From positions 59,030,201 through 59,094,200 of the forward strand of contig CM053140.1 of the NCBI GenBank assembly GCA_028571685.1: a stretch of 64,000 nt of DNA, in the 5' to 3' direction. A program made the translations under genes and the position numbers. Each line of letters opens with the position of its first letter. Position 1 is the first letter of the stretch. The notes under the pieces were generated by a model. It searched no databases. It had not been told where the DNA came from and saw only the letters and a program-made list of their open reading frames with translations. The stretch comes from Heterohyrax brucei (Eukaryota; Chordata; Mammalia; Hyracoidea; Procaviidae). Below, one piece after another: positions 23,624 to 34,549 of this stretch.

Positions 23624-25303
23624 ATACTCATTTTCTTTATTAGATTAAGGGATATTAAGATGTTCTAATTCTTATTTCAGTTTTGGTAAGTTGTGTTTTT
23701 TTAGAAAAGGTCCATTTCATCTAAATTTTGAAATGTATTGAAAAAGTTGTGCATAATATCAACTTACTGTATTTCTAATTGTAAAGGCTACAAAATTGTC
23801 TTTGACATTTCTGATATTGCTAATTTTTTCATTAATCTTTCCAAAGAACCAATTTTTGGTGTTTTTTGGGTGGTTGTTTTTTTTTCTTCTATTGTACATT
23901 TTTTCATTTAATTCATGCCAGTTTATATCTTTATTATTTTCTTCTTTATACTTTTATGGAGCTGTTGTCTAATTTTCTAAATTGATGCCCATTAGTGTTC
24001 ATTATTTGTTGCAACCTAATCTTAGAATTTACTTGTCTAAGGCTACATAGCTAGTTAGCAACAGAACTAGAAGTACGATCTAGGACTGTTTCTCTCAGAC
24101 TATTGTTTTTTACTCTCCACCATAATGACTTCTTTTTTGTAGAAAAGAAAGAACAAAACTGTTCATAACCAATATTTAGCATTTTCCAGACACTGTTCTA
24201 AGAACTTGACATACATTACCTTTTAAGCACTTGAATTGCGTATAAACTGAGTAAGGCAAAAAATATTATTGATAGTTGTGTTTTCAAATATCCTCTTTTC
24301 TCCTGTGCTGTATCTTTTCTGTATGAGAACTAGAGAGTAACAATACATCTATAGCTATGTTTTCCTACCTTTTCCCAGATCCTTCTCAATCCTCCTTAAG
24401 AAAGAGAGTTTTGCCTATGCCTCCTTCCCCTTTTTAAATTAATGTAACTATCTGAGCAAGAAATAGAGTATTAGGGAGGTTTTATAAAAATTGCTTCATA
24501 ATGACCTCACTTTAATGACATAAATGGGGATTCCTTTTCTCTTCTGTTGTGTCTGATGCTCAGAACATTGCGTCACCAGCTGGAGAGCCAAAACGGGTTC
24601 AGATCCCAGTTTATGTGATAGAGTGGTAGGTCATGAAGATAACAAGAATTTTTTAGCTTCCTTTTGCCTTTCAAATCATTTTTATATATTCCCACTTAAT
24701 AAACAAGAATCATTTAAGAATTTTTGTTTTACTCATGAAGATACTGGGAACACCAAAAATGTTATGTAATTTACTAGGGTAGCACAAGAAGGCAGTTCGT
24801 TCATTCAGGAATAGTGGTTCCATGATTTTTTTAGCCATAGGAGTACATCTACATCATCTTTGGAGCTTTATAACAAACCACATGCCCAAATCTCACTCGT
24901 AATATTCTGATTCCTTTGTCTAGGGTGGAATTGAGGATTAACTGGGTATTTTTGTTGCTTTTCAAGATCCAGAGGTGAAATACCTGGAGAAGACAAGAAG
25001 GGACAGAAAAACTGGGTGAATGTACGCAGGGAATCTAGGATATAAACAGGAAGCGGGAGAGTGCTGACACATTGCAACCATCAGAATCAGTGTCTACTGC
25101 CCCCCAAAAATTGTGTATAATTTTTTGAATGAGAAACTAATTTTACTGTAAACTTTAACCTAAAGCACAATAAAAAGAGAGATCCACAGTTGATTCAGGT
25201 GAACCCTCAGAAAATGAAACCATTGATCCTTTGTGTATTGAGTGCCAGGAATCCAACTAGTAACAGAGCTGGAGCTAGAATTTAAGTCGACTCAATATCA
25301 AGC

Positions 25304-25461
25304 TGTGATAGTACAGTGGTTAAGAGCGTGACTGCTAACCAAAAGGTTGACAGTTTGAATCTACCAGCCCCGTCCTCGGAAACCCAGTGGGGCAGCTCTA
25401 CTCTATGCTGTAGGGGCATTATGGGTTGGAATCGACTTGAAAGCAATAGATTTGAGTTTTT
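25304..25461 (+). mobile_element. AfroSINE, sense, short class
   Basis: ACAGTGGTTAAGAGCG, CTGCTAACCAAAAGGTTGAC and tail GGTTGGAATCGACTTGAAAG followed by a T-rich end. Confidence 0.85.
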
Positions 25462-25570
25462 TCTCAGTATGATGGTTTTGAGTTTCCCCTTTTACTGTTC
25501 TTAGATTTGACTGAGCTTTTGCTGTTGTCAGCAATATAATACTGAAGTTCACTGCATCTGTGGATTGCCA

Positions 25571-25750
25571 GGGAACCCTAGTGGTACAGTGGTTAAGTGC
25601 TTGACTGCTAACCCAAACTCAACAGTTCATACCGACCAGCCATTCCACAGGAGAAAGATGTAGCAGCCTGCTTCCTTGAAGATTACAGAATTGGAAACCC
25701 TGGACAACTGGGTTGCTGTGAGTCAAAATCAACTGAACGGCAACAGGTTA
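25571..25750 (+). mobile_element. AfroSINE, sense, long class
   Basis: GGGAACCCTAGTGGTACAGT head, and the internal GAGAAAGATGTAGCAGCCTG block characteristic of the long class, then GTCAAAATCAACTGAACGGC tail. Forms an inverted pair with the next element. Confidence 0.85.
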
Positions 25751-25780
25751 AGGTTATCACCACCAGTACTCTTCTTTGCC

Positions 25781-25958
25781 TTGCCCACTGCCATCAAGTC
25801 AGTTCTGACTCACAGCTACCCCATAAGGTTTCCAAGCCTATAAATCTTTCTGGGAGCAGGCTGCCACATCTTTCTCTCCTGTGGACCCACTGGTTGTTTC
25901 GAACTGCTGACCTTTTGATTAATAGTTGATCATTTAACCACTGTACTGCCAAGGTTCC
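25781..25958 (-). mobile_element. AfroSINE, antisense, long class
   Basis: The reverse complement carries the GAGAAAGATGTGGCAGCCTG block and ends with the ATCAAGTCAGTTCTGACTC complement. It lies only 30 bp from the preceding sense copy. Confidence 0.85.
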
Positions 25959-25974
25959 TTCTTCTTTGCCTGTT

Positions 25975-26548
25975 GTTTTTATTGTTGTTAGGTGCTGGCA
26001 TATCAATTCCAGCTTGTATCAATCCTGTGTACAATAGAACAAAACACTGCTTGGTCTTGCACCATCCTCACAGTTGTTGTTATACTTGAGCCCATGGCTA
26101 TAGCCCCTGTGTCAATCCATCATGTTGAAGGTCTCTTTTTTTGCTTATCTGCTTTACCAAGCATGATAGCTTCCCAGAGACTGATGCCTCCTGATAATAT
26201 GCCCAAAGTATGTGAGGTGTAGTCTCACCATCCTTGCTTGGGGGCTATTCTTCTTCCAAAACAAATCTGTTGATTCTCTTGGCAGTCCATGGTATGTTCA
26301 GTATTCTTCTTCAGCACCGTAATTGAAAGGCCTCAATTCTTCATTCCTCCTATTTTCCATCTTTCACTTGCATATGAGGTGACTGACTTGGATCAGATCA
26401 CTGTAGTCTTCAAGTATTAAAAATCTTTGCATTTTAACACTTTAAAGAGGTCTTCATGTGCATGTTTGCCCAGTGAAATGTGTCATCGTTTCTTCAGGAC
26501 TGCTTCCATGTGTCTTGATTATGGATCCAAGTAAAGTGAAATCTTTGT
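25975..26548 (-). mobile_element. RTE/BovB-type LINE, antisense 3' fragment
   Basis: It starts at the tail (TTATTGTTGTTAGGTGCTGG) and reads leftward into the last coding part, with TGGTATGTTCAGTATTCTTC and ATGGATCCAAGTAAAGTGAA blocks shared with the other copies. Confidence 0.85.
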
Positions 26549-27977
26549 CAGCTAAGAGATACTGAATTTTTAAAGTGTCCTCTGTACACCTACCAAAACC
26601 TTGTGATAGCTAGCAAATGAATTCTTAAAACTGAAGAGCCCAAATCATCTTAAAAAGCAATTATTCCCCTCTGAATATACTAAAAATTCTATATATAAGT
26701 CTCTTGTATATGACTTTTAACTCAATGAAGCTGTTTAAAAAGAACCAATATAGCCACTACCATGATTCTTTATTGTAATCTGTAGTTTGCATTCTTCTTA
26801 TTGAGAAAAGGAAAGAAATATTGCCTCTCTCCAGGGCTTCCAGATGATAGCTTTCATTTGAATGGTATACCTATATGTGCATAATAAGTTTTCCTCAGTA
26901 TACTCATTAAATAATACCCAGAATAAGATAAATACAGATTTAATTATATTAAAAGTTATTAATATTTGAGGTTTATCAAGCTTTTTTTTTTTAATTGAAT
27001 ATGCCTTCCCCAGCTATACCATAGAGTTGATATGGTCCACATTAAATAAATTATAGAAATAAGGTTTATTAGGTTAAGTTCCTTGCCCTGGGTCATACTA
27101 CTATGTATGCCTAAAGTGTCCTCCAGCCTAAGACTCATGGTTAGTCTTTGCTTTCACAGTCAGGGCTTTTCATTGTGATAGCACCATTTTTCCAGTCTCT
27201 GAATTGTTTCCACCTCTGCTTGTAACTCCCAGTTTCCACACTTATATCTGCTGTTCCATATGCAGTGCAGATTGCCAGGGCTAGGAATGCTGAAGACATA
27301 ACTCATTTGGCTCTGCAGTATTAGTACTGGATTAAAACCAAATACAAGTGGCAAAATAACACATGGTAAGAGCATGGGCTATGTTTCTGTGATGCCAAGC
27401 TGAGCTAAATTAATTCTTTGGGAGGAGGTGTGAATACACATGTATGATGATATTTAATACAACTGTGAGCAAAATATTTTGTTATATTATCCTGTGTTGT
27501 TAGATTTGGTCTGCCATCTGCCACTCTTGCAATGACTGGCTTAGAGTACCCATAAATGGTAGAGGCTTATGAGAGGCCACAGATTCTTCGTTGGAAGATA
27601 AAGTAGATTCTTGTGCTTCTGCTGTCATCCTTAATTGGTCCTCCAAGGAATGATTCTTCTCATTGGAGATCATTACAGGACAATGAGCATTTTTTCTTGG
27701 CATTGTATTTATAAAGTAGCTGTGAATTTAGTATGTTTGCTTGTTGTGTTTTGTAGAATTCCTTTGTTTTGCCCAATCCTTACACTTTATAAATTTAAAC
27801 TTATCAGGATAAATTATGTTCAGTATACTCAGTTTAAGAAGAAAGTGTGTAGTAAAACCTGTAACTACTTCCATACGAAAAGATTAACATTATGAAGTGT
27901 CAGTATGTGATCAACTTTTTTCATACCCTGTGTTGCTCATTCTCTCTAAAACAGTCTATGCAGTCTTTTGCCTAAGT

Positions 27978-28197
27978 CAAGTTTTCTCAACCACAATGCT
28001 GTTGACATTTTGGATCAGATAATTCTTTGTTGTGGAAGGCTGTCTTCTATATTACAGGACATTTAGCTGTGTCCTGGCTTCTACACACTAGATGCCAGTA
28101 GCCTTTTCTTCTCCCTAGTTGTGAAAACTAAAAATGTCCCTAGACATTAACAAATATCCCTAGAGGTTAAAATAACCCCTGCTTAAGAACTACTGCT
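27978..28197 (-). mobile_element. MER20-like hAT-Charlie DNA transposon
   Basis: TTTCTCAACCACAATGCTGT, TTGACATTTTGGATCAGATA, ACTAGATGCCAGTAGC, AAAAATGTCCCTAGACATTA and the CTTAAGAACTACTG end match MER20 as remembered, antisense. The family is ancient and shared by placental mammals. Confidence 0.65.
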
Positions 28198-28892
28198 ATA
28201 AATGTATGATAGAACAGAAACTGTAATACAAATTGATTAGACTCTGGGAGAGAATAGGACAGTGCCCAAAAGGTTTCATTATGTTTAGTACTGAGCATCA
28301 AAGATTTTGAATTCACATCATTGTGATCAAGTGATTAATTAATTATTAAAAAGGGAGGTATCTGGTCAAAGATTTGCCCTTATAAGCATTGAAATGTCAT
28401 ACATGTCTTCTCAGAAGATTCATTTATCAAGTGGTTTTGTAATCATCCCAAGAAAGCTTTACAGAAGAAATAAGACTTAAATCTTTGTTTCTAAAATATG
28501 TTTTGGGTTCCTGAAATTGTCTATAAATAAATGGGTTTTTATTCCAAAAGTCTGGAAAAAATCAGAATTAACCCATTTTGCCACTCTGTAGGCAACATTC
28601 CAGGTTCTTAAAGCTACCTATATTTCGAACAGATTACAAGGTTAGTAATCTTGCCAACTGTTTAGTAACATGAGTTTTGAGTTTTCTTACTTTAATATTT
28701 TCTCCCCAGAATTCAGCATCTATGGAACATGATCAGTAGTATATTTTAGCTCTTCTATTGAGGGTACTTTTAGTTTCTTGTTACTATCAATTACCTGGCA
28801 GCATTAAGGACTTCTTTTTTACCATGATAACTGTACAGTAGTACAGTGACTCTTGCCCTCACTTATCCTTCCCATTTCCTTTTCTGACATAG

Positions 28893-29038
28893 CAGCAACT
28901 GCTGATTCAGCAGAGCGAAGTCCTCGGCCTACCTCTGCACCCGCCATTGCTGAGAGTCAGATCCCAGAAGATTCACAGAAGAAAAGGGAAGAAATGTCAC
29001 CTGAACAAGTTGAGTCAGAGGCCGCAAAACTATTAAAG
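28893..29038 (+). CDS. EPB41: EPB41 exon E13: U2 variable linker
   Basis: A 146 nt exon taking 1 nt from E12 and ending in phase 0, between acceptor GACATAG and donor AAG|GTACAT. It reads AATADSAERSPRPTSAPAI... and ends ...VESEAAKLLK, 49 residues. The first 20 match human 4.1R (SPRPTSAPAI); the rest is diverged and, from memory, about 20 residues shorter than human. This segment links the FERM-adjacent region to the spectrin-actin binding domain and is thought to be unstructured. The acceptor is TAGCAG, a second tandem NAGNAG site, with one optional Ala. Confidence 0.9.
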
Positions 29039-32000
29039 GTACATTCTAAGTCCAAATATCTAGATAATTCACTTTCTAGTTTAGGAGACTTAACTCCTTT
29101 ATCAGGAAGGATTTCTTATAGAACACTAACAGTTATTTCTTTCTCATTCTTTTTGGAAGTAGGCTTCTCTCATGAACCTGTAAAATGTTGTCATAGAATT
29201 ATGTGATGAAGACTGTAATCTAGCTGAAAGGAAGTTTTCAGCTTACTTGCACTTTGATCCAACTTAATATCTTTAAAAATATGGTTTTATGAGCCAAATC
29301 AGTATGGTGAATTTTGATTCATTCAGAAGGAGTCACCATATTCCTCTTTAAGAATAAGCTCTACTAGTATATTTAAAATCAAAATATAATTTGATTGTCT
29401 AAGGTAGATATGTGCTCATTTCCAGAGAACATGACATCTCTGTGGTTGTATCTAAAGCACATGTATGGGGTTGTTCAGATTGCAAGCCAGCTTTAGAAAG
29501 AAAGGAAGATCTGTTGTACAGTTCTTAGTTGATTGGACCCATGATCAGTTAGCTATTTGGAAAAGGCACCAATTTCATTAGCAGATTTCCCAGAAGTAAC
29601 AATAACTGCCCTGAATTATGTATTGATAAGGTTTTTACACAGTTAAACCCTGATGAAGTTGATGTTGTAGTTCAGATTTATTGACGTACGTGCAAGTTCA
29701 CTGTTGACAACAGAAATTATAAGAAGTAGTCTTCCTAAGAAGAATTAAATTTTTATATCTTTGTTAAGAAATTTAAAACCCTGTTAAGACTTAGGAAGTA
29801 CTGTTACCTTGGCAGATGGATTAATCCTGTTCTTTCAGAGCCAGTTTGAGATGCAGTTTATTTATGGTAGAGCAATAGCCAGTCTCACTCTGTTTTGACT
29901 GTGTTATCTAAAAAGTAAACTGTTACCTACAACAACATGCACTTTTTATTCAGACCAACTTGAGTCTTGAGAGGGAAAATAGAGTAAATGATGGATGTTT
30001 GCGCTTTTGTACCTAACCAAATGCCCATGACATTAGCTATTAAGTTCATTTTCAATAATGCCTTTTTTAATGTTATGCTATCTTAGTTTTTAATGTTACA
30101 GTATCTCATGTGGCACTTCTGACTATCTTTCCGTATACTACTAGAAAGTGCTGGCAAGGGAACCTTGCTGAGTGGTTAATATTCTGACCTGCTAATTTAC
30201 AGACACAAGAATTTTTAAAAACTGATTCTCTTTGTTCTTGGAACATCTTCAAAATGGAGAGATCATCCCTGGTGTATGCTCCCTATTTAGGTGCTAGTAG
30301 GGGGGTCTTCTTACCAGTTAGTTCTATATAAATATTTGTTTGCGAGGCTTGAAATCAGACTGAAAGCCACCTCTAATAACCTTCAATTACTGGAATGGTG
30401 GAGGCAGAGTTAAGGCTGACAGAGATGCTTTTTATTTGTAGCAGAAAATATTTATGGCATTTACTTGATGCCATTTTACTTACATAAAGCAACAGTAGGA
30501 ATAAGATAAACTTTTAACTGTATAAATACTAATTTTTGTGCCAGCAGAGATAGGTTTTTGTCATCATCAGTCATTTGGCACCTCCTCCATGTACATCTTC
30601 ATGTCACTGAGTGCTCTCTGTAAGGGCTTACATAGAACTACTGCTGTTACTTGTCCTTTATTCTTAGACTGGAATAGAGGTGATGAGTTTCATGGTATTG
30701 GAGGTCTAAAGGACCCAGAGCGAAAAAGAAGTCATTGTTCATTTAAACAAGAAACCATTGTAGAATGATTGAAAACTACCACTTCTAAGCACACGTAACT
30801 TTGGGAAGTAACACATTATCTTCATTTTATCAATAAGAAAACTTTAGCTCAGAGAGATAAAAGAAGTCACTAATGCCCATACAGCAAGTATGCTGGGGTT
30901 GAAGGTAGGAATGCCTGTGTTGTTAATTACTCCTGGTAATTAAAAATGCTATAGCTAGATGTGCTTGCGATTTGACAGTTTGATGTTATGTTCTCTGCAC
31001 TCAGTACTGGAGAAGATAGCGTGACATCATATTCCTAAGTAATCTTGCCAAGTGTGATAGAATATATCAAAACCACAGATTAATGAGGTTCTGTTAAGAA
31101 CTGAAGATACAGAATGGTTGATTTGACCCTTATTAAAGTCAGCTTCCTAATTTTAAAGTATCCAATATTACAGGCGTTACTCACTCTACTATGCTTCCTC
31201 TTAATGGCCTGTTGGGTTTTGTATTCATAATTACTCCATTTTGTAGGTATGAAATGTGTATTACTCTAAAGATATTTCAAAGTTAGGCTGAAGACCTTAG
31301 CTATTTTCTTCCTAACGTTAAGGTTGAGTCTTGCTGTTCCACTGAACACATGGTCTGCAGCTCCCTAGAAAGGAAATTGCAAGTGTTGAATGTGGCAGCT
31401 GAAGTTATTTATAAATAGCCCTAAAAGTAATTGCATGTATCAGTAACAATTTGGATGGAGTTTACTGTGATGTGCTATTGTCTCATCAACTGAAAGGTGA
31501 AAGTGCATCCTTAAACAAATTGATCAACCAGCAAAATCCTTTGTATTTACCTGTTTGGTGTTATATGTGTGTTATTATATGTGTGCTTCAGTTGTGAAGA
31601 TTTTTGTTTGTTTCTAACTGTCATGTATGTCATACACTGATATCTTCAGTTGTAAATTTGTTTTTCAGTGTTATTTAAAGTACTTCCAGATCACCAAAAA
31701 AAGAAAAAACAGCAGCAAAGTGAAAGCATGTGGCTGTAGCATTAATAAGCCTAAATTATTATTTTACATAAGTCATTTTTAGTAAACAAGTATAAATGTT
31801 TTTTCATCAATAGACTGATTACTAATTTTCTTTATTTGATAATTTAGATATCCATATTACCTCTTCATCCTTGAAAGTGTGATGATGAACTAACAGGTTG
31901 CCACTGGGAGTGATATCCTTCCTGTATCACCCACCATAAATAAGACTGTGCTATGATGATTATGTGTCAGAGCATATTTCACAACCAGCTTAAAGTTTCA

Positions 32001-32075
32001 ACTTATTTTGAAACCTACTTATTTTAGAAACCTACTAACCTAAAATGTTTTTACCACTTTATTTCTTAAATGTAG
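29039..32075. other. EPB41: Intron E13-E14
   Basis: 3 kb without a clear recent transposon. I see no exon or RNA gene. The bases just before E14 have a modest pyrimidine tract (TTTTACCACTTTATTTCTTAA) ending ATGTAG. Confidence 0.55.
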
Positions 32076-32132
32076 GTGGAAAAAACCCACATCAAGGCCT
32101 CAGTACCCACCTCAAATGGTGACCAAGCTCAG
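32076..32132 (+). CDS. EPB41: EPB41 exon E14 (57 nt cassette)
   Basis: A 57 nt exon (19 codons, phase 0 both ends) reading VEKTHIKASVPTSNGDQAQ, against VEKTHIEVTVPTSNGDQTQ in human as remembered. The size equals the known alternative exon 14 of 4.1R, which fixes the exon numbering. Acceptor ATGTAG, donor CAG|GTTTGT. Skipping leaves the frame intact. It lies in the U2 linker before the spectrin-actin binding domain. Only 178 nt separate it from E15, a short intron. Confidence 0.96.
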
Positions 32133-32310
32133 GTTTGTGCCAACAGGTCACTTGTTCCTTTCCCCTAACCCTCCTACCACACCACCATCATTTTTTTCTT
32201 CTCCAACTCCACTCTCCTTAACAAGAAAATTATAAAAAGAAGACTCAAACAAACTTCAGTGAACCAATATTTTATCATGTTTCTTTCTTTTTTTGATTAT
32301 GGCAAAACAG

Positions 32311-32352
32311 AAGCTTGCAGAAAAAACTGAAGATCTGATAAGAATGAGGAAG
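32311..32352 (+). CDS. EPB41: EPB41 exon E15 (42 nt cassette)
   Basis: A 42 nt exon (14 codons, phase 0) reading KLAEKTEDLIRMRK, identical to human as remembered and of the known exon 15 size. Acceptor GCAAAACAG, donor AAG|GTTAGC. It is often skipped in erythroid cells. The basic LIRMRK end, together with the following KKRER of E16, forms a basic cluster at the junction with the spectrin-actin binding domain; part of it is reported to act as a nuclear localisation signal when E16 is included. Confidence 0.96.
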
Positions 32353-33305
32353 GTTAGCTGTTTTTCACTTTCACAAAACTACATTGCCATGCCCATGCTG
32401 ACTTGCAATGTGTTAAAAAGACAGTGATCCATTCTTTTCATTGATTTCTCTTAATCAGAATTTACCTTCAAATATCATATACACACTCATGCACATCACC
32501 AAAGAAACTATAATTCTATGCTACGTATTGAAAGATTTCATTAAAATAAACTTTCCAGTAGGAAAACATATCTTTAAACAAAATTAAATAATCAATAAGA
32601 ATGAAATCTATCCTTTCTACTTAAACTTTATAAGAAACATTTTAAACAGCATCATATTCATGGAATTATTAATAATGTTTTATACATACTTATCATGAAA
32701 ACCATCGTAGCAACAATTCCCAGTATTGCTAATAGCTGTGGATTTGACATTCTGTTCCTTACTCTTCCCACCTATAAAATGAGATGAATCAGTTCTTATT
32801 CAATAGAATATTGGCTGATTATTTAAAAAGGGCCCTGAGATACTTCTCATGAAAAGTATTAGGATAAACATACTTCAGTATTACTAGATGTAAGATATGT
32901 CCAAAAAAGATAAATAATGTTTTTAACCATTTCTCAGCTCCACAGAACATGGAACTTCAAGAGCTTCTTAACATATGTTTTAAGGTAAACCTCAAAGAAC
33001 TCAGTTCCAAAAATGAACATAAAACGTCTTGCTGTATAAGAAGCCAATGAAGCCAGGAACACTGTCTGTTTAAATCACATTATCACCTTCTTTCAGTTTT
33101 CAAGAACAAGGTCGTCCATTTTCCAGTGGTAGTCATGTTCTCTGTGTGTCCTTGTTGTTCTGTGACCATTTCATGTTGTCATATGCTGCATTGCAGACAT
33201 TTAATTTTACATATTTTTTGGTTTGCCAATTTGCAGTTTTTTTCCTGCAAGAACAATATTTTAATTTTTTATGCTTTTCTGTTTTTCCCCCTTTCATTTT
33301 CACAG
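32353..33305. other. EPB41: Intron E15-E16
   Basis: 0.95 kb, no recognisable transposon. The last 60 nt are very U-rich (TTTTATGCTTTTCTGTTTTT, then CCCCCTTTCATTTTCACAG), a likely binding region for pyrimidine-tract proteins that control E16. Confidence 0.6.
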
Positions 33306-33368
33306 AAAAAAAGAGAGAGACTAGATGGTGAAAACATTTATATCAGACATAGCAATTTAATGTTGGAG
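33306..33368 (+). CDS. EPB41: EPB41 exon E16: spectrin-actin binding switch exon
   Basis: A 63 nt exon (21 codons, phase 0) reading KKRERLDGENIYIRHSN and ending LMLE, identical to human as remembered. It supplies the first 21 residues of the 10 kDa domain that ties spectrin to actin under the red cell membrane; without it 4.1R cannot stabilise the membrane. It is skipped in early and switched on in late erythroid precursors. Visible control features: weak donor GAG|GTTTGT, CAGACAT inside the exon (33344-33350), matching the reported hnRNP A/B silencer, a U-rich tract upstream, and three TGCATG motifs in the next 145 nt. Confidence 0.97.
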
Positions 33369-33464
33369 GTTTGTATGAACTTGAAGCTTATTTCAGTTGG
33401 TTGCCTGCAACCTTCTGCATTCTTTGCTGATCCCTTTTTCTTCCTTGTGTGCTGTGTTTGGTTT

Positions 33465-33512
33465 TGCATGCCATTGCATGACAAAGTTTTAGGTTTAAAA
33501 TGCTTTTGCATG
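33465..33512 (+). promoter_or_regulatory. EPB41: Three TGCATG (RBFOX) splicing enhancer motifs downstream of E16
   Basis: TGCATG lies at 33465-33470, 33475-33480 and 33507-33512, that is 97, 107 and 139 nt after the E16 donor. A cluster like this downstream of a cassette exon is the classic RBFOX arrangement, and FOX-2 acting through UGCAUG repeats is reported for 4.1R exon 16 in erythroid differentiation. Confidence 0.88.
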
Positions 33513-33734
33513 TTGGTAAATATGAAGATATGCAACCACCTCTCCTAACTGTTTAGTTTCCATCTCTCTTGCATATCTAAAAAATATATGATTGGGACTA
33601 CCTCTACTTCTAATGGTTCCATTGTTTTACACACATTTAAAAAGTTCTTTGTCACATCTAAAAGTTACTTGAATTTTCTAAGAATGTAAACTGTGTTACA
33701 GGAAGCAAATTTATATTATGTTCTCATCTTCTCA

Positions 33735-34108
33735 ACAGAGACATTGTGGACAAGTTGGGGAAATGATTGCAGTTCAGAAAGAAAATATTAGAGATACCAG
33801 AAACTGACAGAAGGATGGGGCAGGGGAGAGGGAAGGTATGCACAGGAAGGAAAGGAGGGTGCCTTAGGCTTTGATGGGTAGCTATTATGAGATAAGATAG
33901 TTTAGTCCTGGCCTCCTACACTAGAGAGAAGTGGAGAGGGTAGAGAAGAGGGGACAGGAGATTGTTAAGAGGTTATAATATATATAGAGTGGAAAAGAGC
34001 AGTGTGCTGTCACCAGGCAAGGAGAGCAGAGGGAGCTGCAGATAGGCAGGCATGCAAATTTAAATTGGATTGTATACTTTCACTCAATCACAATAAAATA
34101 TATATATA
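33735..34108 (+). mobile_element. L1 LINE, 3' end only
   Basis: The block from GAGACATTGTGGACAAG to TCACAATAAAATATATA matches the last part of the L1 at 9780-10000 (both share GTGTGCTGTCACCAGGCAAG or close variants and GGCATGCAAATTTAAATTGG). It is 5' truncated, as usual for L1. Confidence 0.75.
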
Positions 34109-34387
34109 CCAAAATAAACATAAAAAGGATAATTCAGTCCTAAAGACAGGCCTATAACTATAGCATTATTATTTTAAAGATGAGAAAATTGTGCTTAAAT
34201 CAATTTCTGTAAGGTCACAGAGCTGGTAAGTTGGTTAAGGTAGGATTTGAATTAGACTCTACCTACCTCTCCTGAACTAGACTATTGTCCATTCTGAATT
34301 ATCAACATACTGTATGCTGTAGAAGCCAAAAAGCCATTTTCCCACTAAATTCATTGATCAGATTTTTACCAGAACATTATTAGTATG

Positions 34388-34549
34388 GGAAGCCCTGGTG
34401 ACATTGTGGTTAAGTGCTATGTCTGCTAACTGAAAAGTTGGCAGTTCATATCCACTAAGCACTCCTTGGAAACTCTATGGGCATTTCTACTCAGACCTAT
34501 AGAATCACTGTGAGTAGGAATAGATTCAACAACACTGAGTTTGGTTTTT
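34388..34549 (+). mobile_element. AfroSINE, sense, short class
   Basis: GGAAGCCCTGGTGACATTGT, GTTAAGTGCTATGTCTGCTA and a GCACTCCTTGGAAACTCTAT junction without the internal block; tail GAATAGATTCAACAACACTG. Confidence 0.85.

Larger units (their letters stand above)
18640..24010 (-). mobile_element. Old L1 LINE, antisense, split by later insertions
   Basis: Antisense L1 sequence at 18640-18868 (ending in a GATATGAATCTTTTGTCAG and TTGTTCTTAATAGAGTC context) continues without loss at about 21470 (GACCCAATTTATCAG) and runs to about 24010 with typical antisense ORF2 blocks. Between the two parts lies a second antisense L1. The distal part also holds an RTE fragment (22565-23028) and an AfroSINE (23489-23623). 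The coding frame is decayed. Confidence 0.75.
14947..28892. other. EPB41: Intron E12-E13, repeat-rich, 13.9 kb
   Basis: It contains an antisense RTE (15268-16757), a possible DNA transposon remnant (16758-17010), a nested antisense L1 block (18640-24010), four AfroSINEs besides the one inside that block, an antisense RTE tail (25975-26548) and a MER20-like element (27978-28197). Stretches 17010-18418, 24010-25300 and 26550-27975 show nothing I can name. No exon with matching phase and homology was seen. Confidence 0.6.

Noticed and set aside
33126-33548. A 140-codon frame running through E16 and both introns
   Set aside because: It is simply the E16 frame extended by chance into the U-rich flanks. 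E16 is bounded by clear splice sites and matches the known 63 nt exon.
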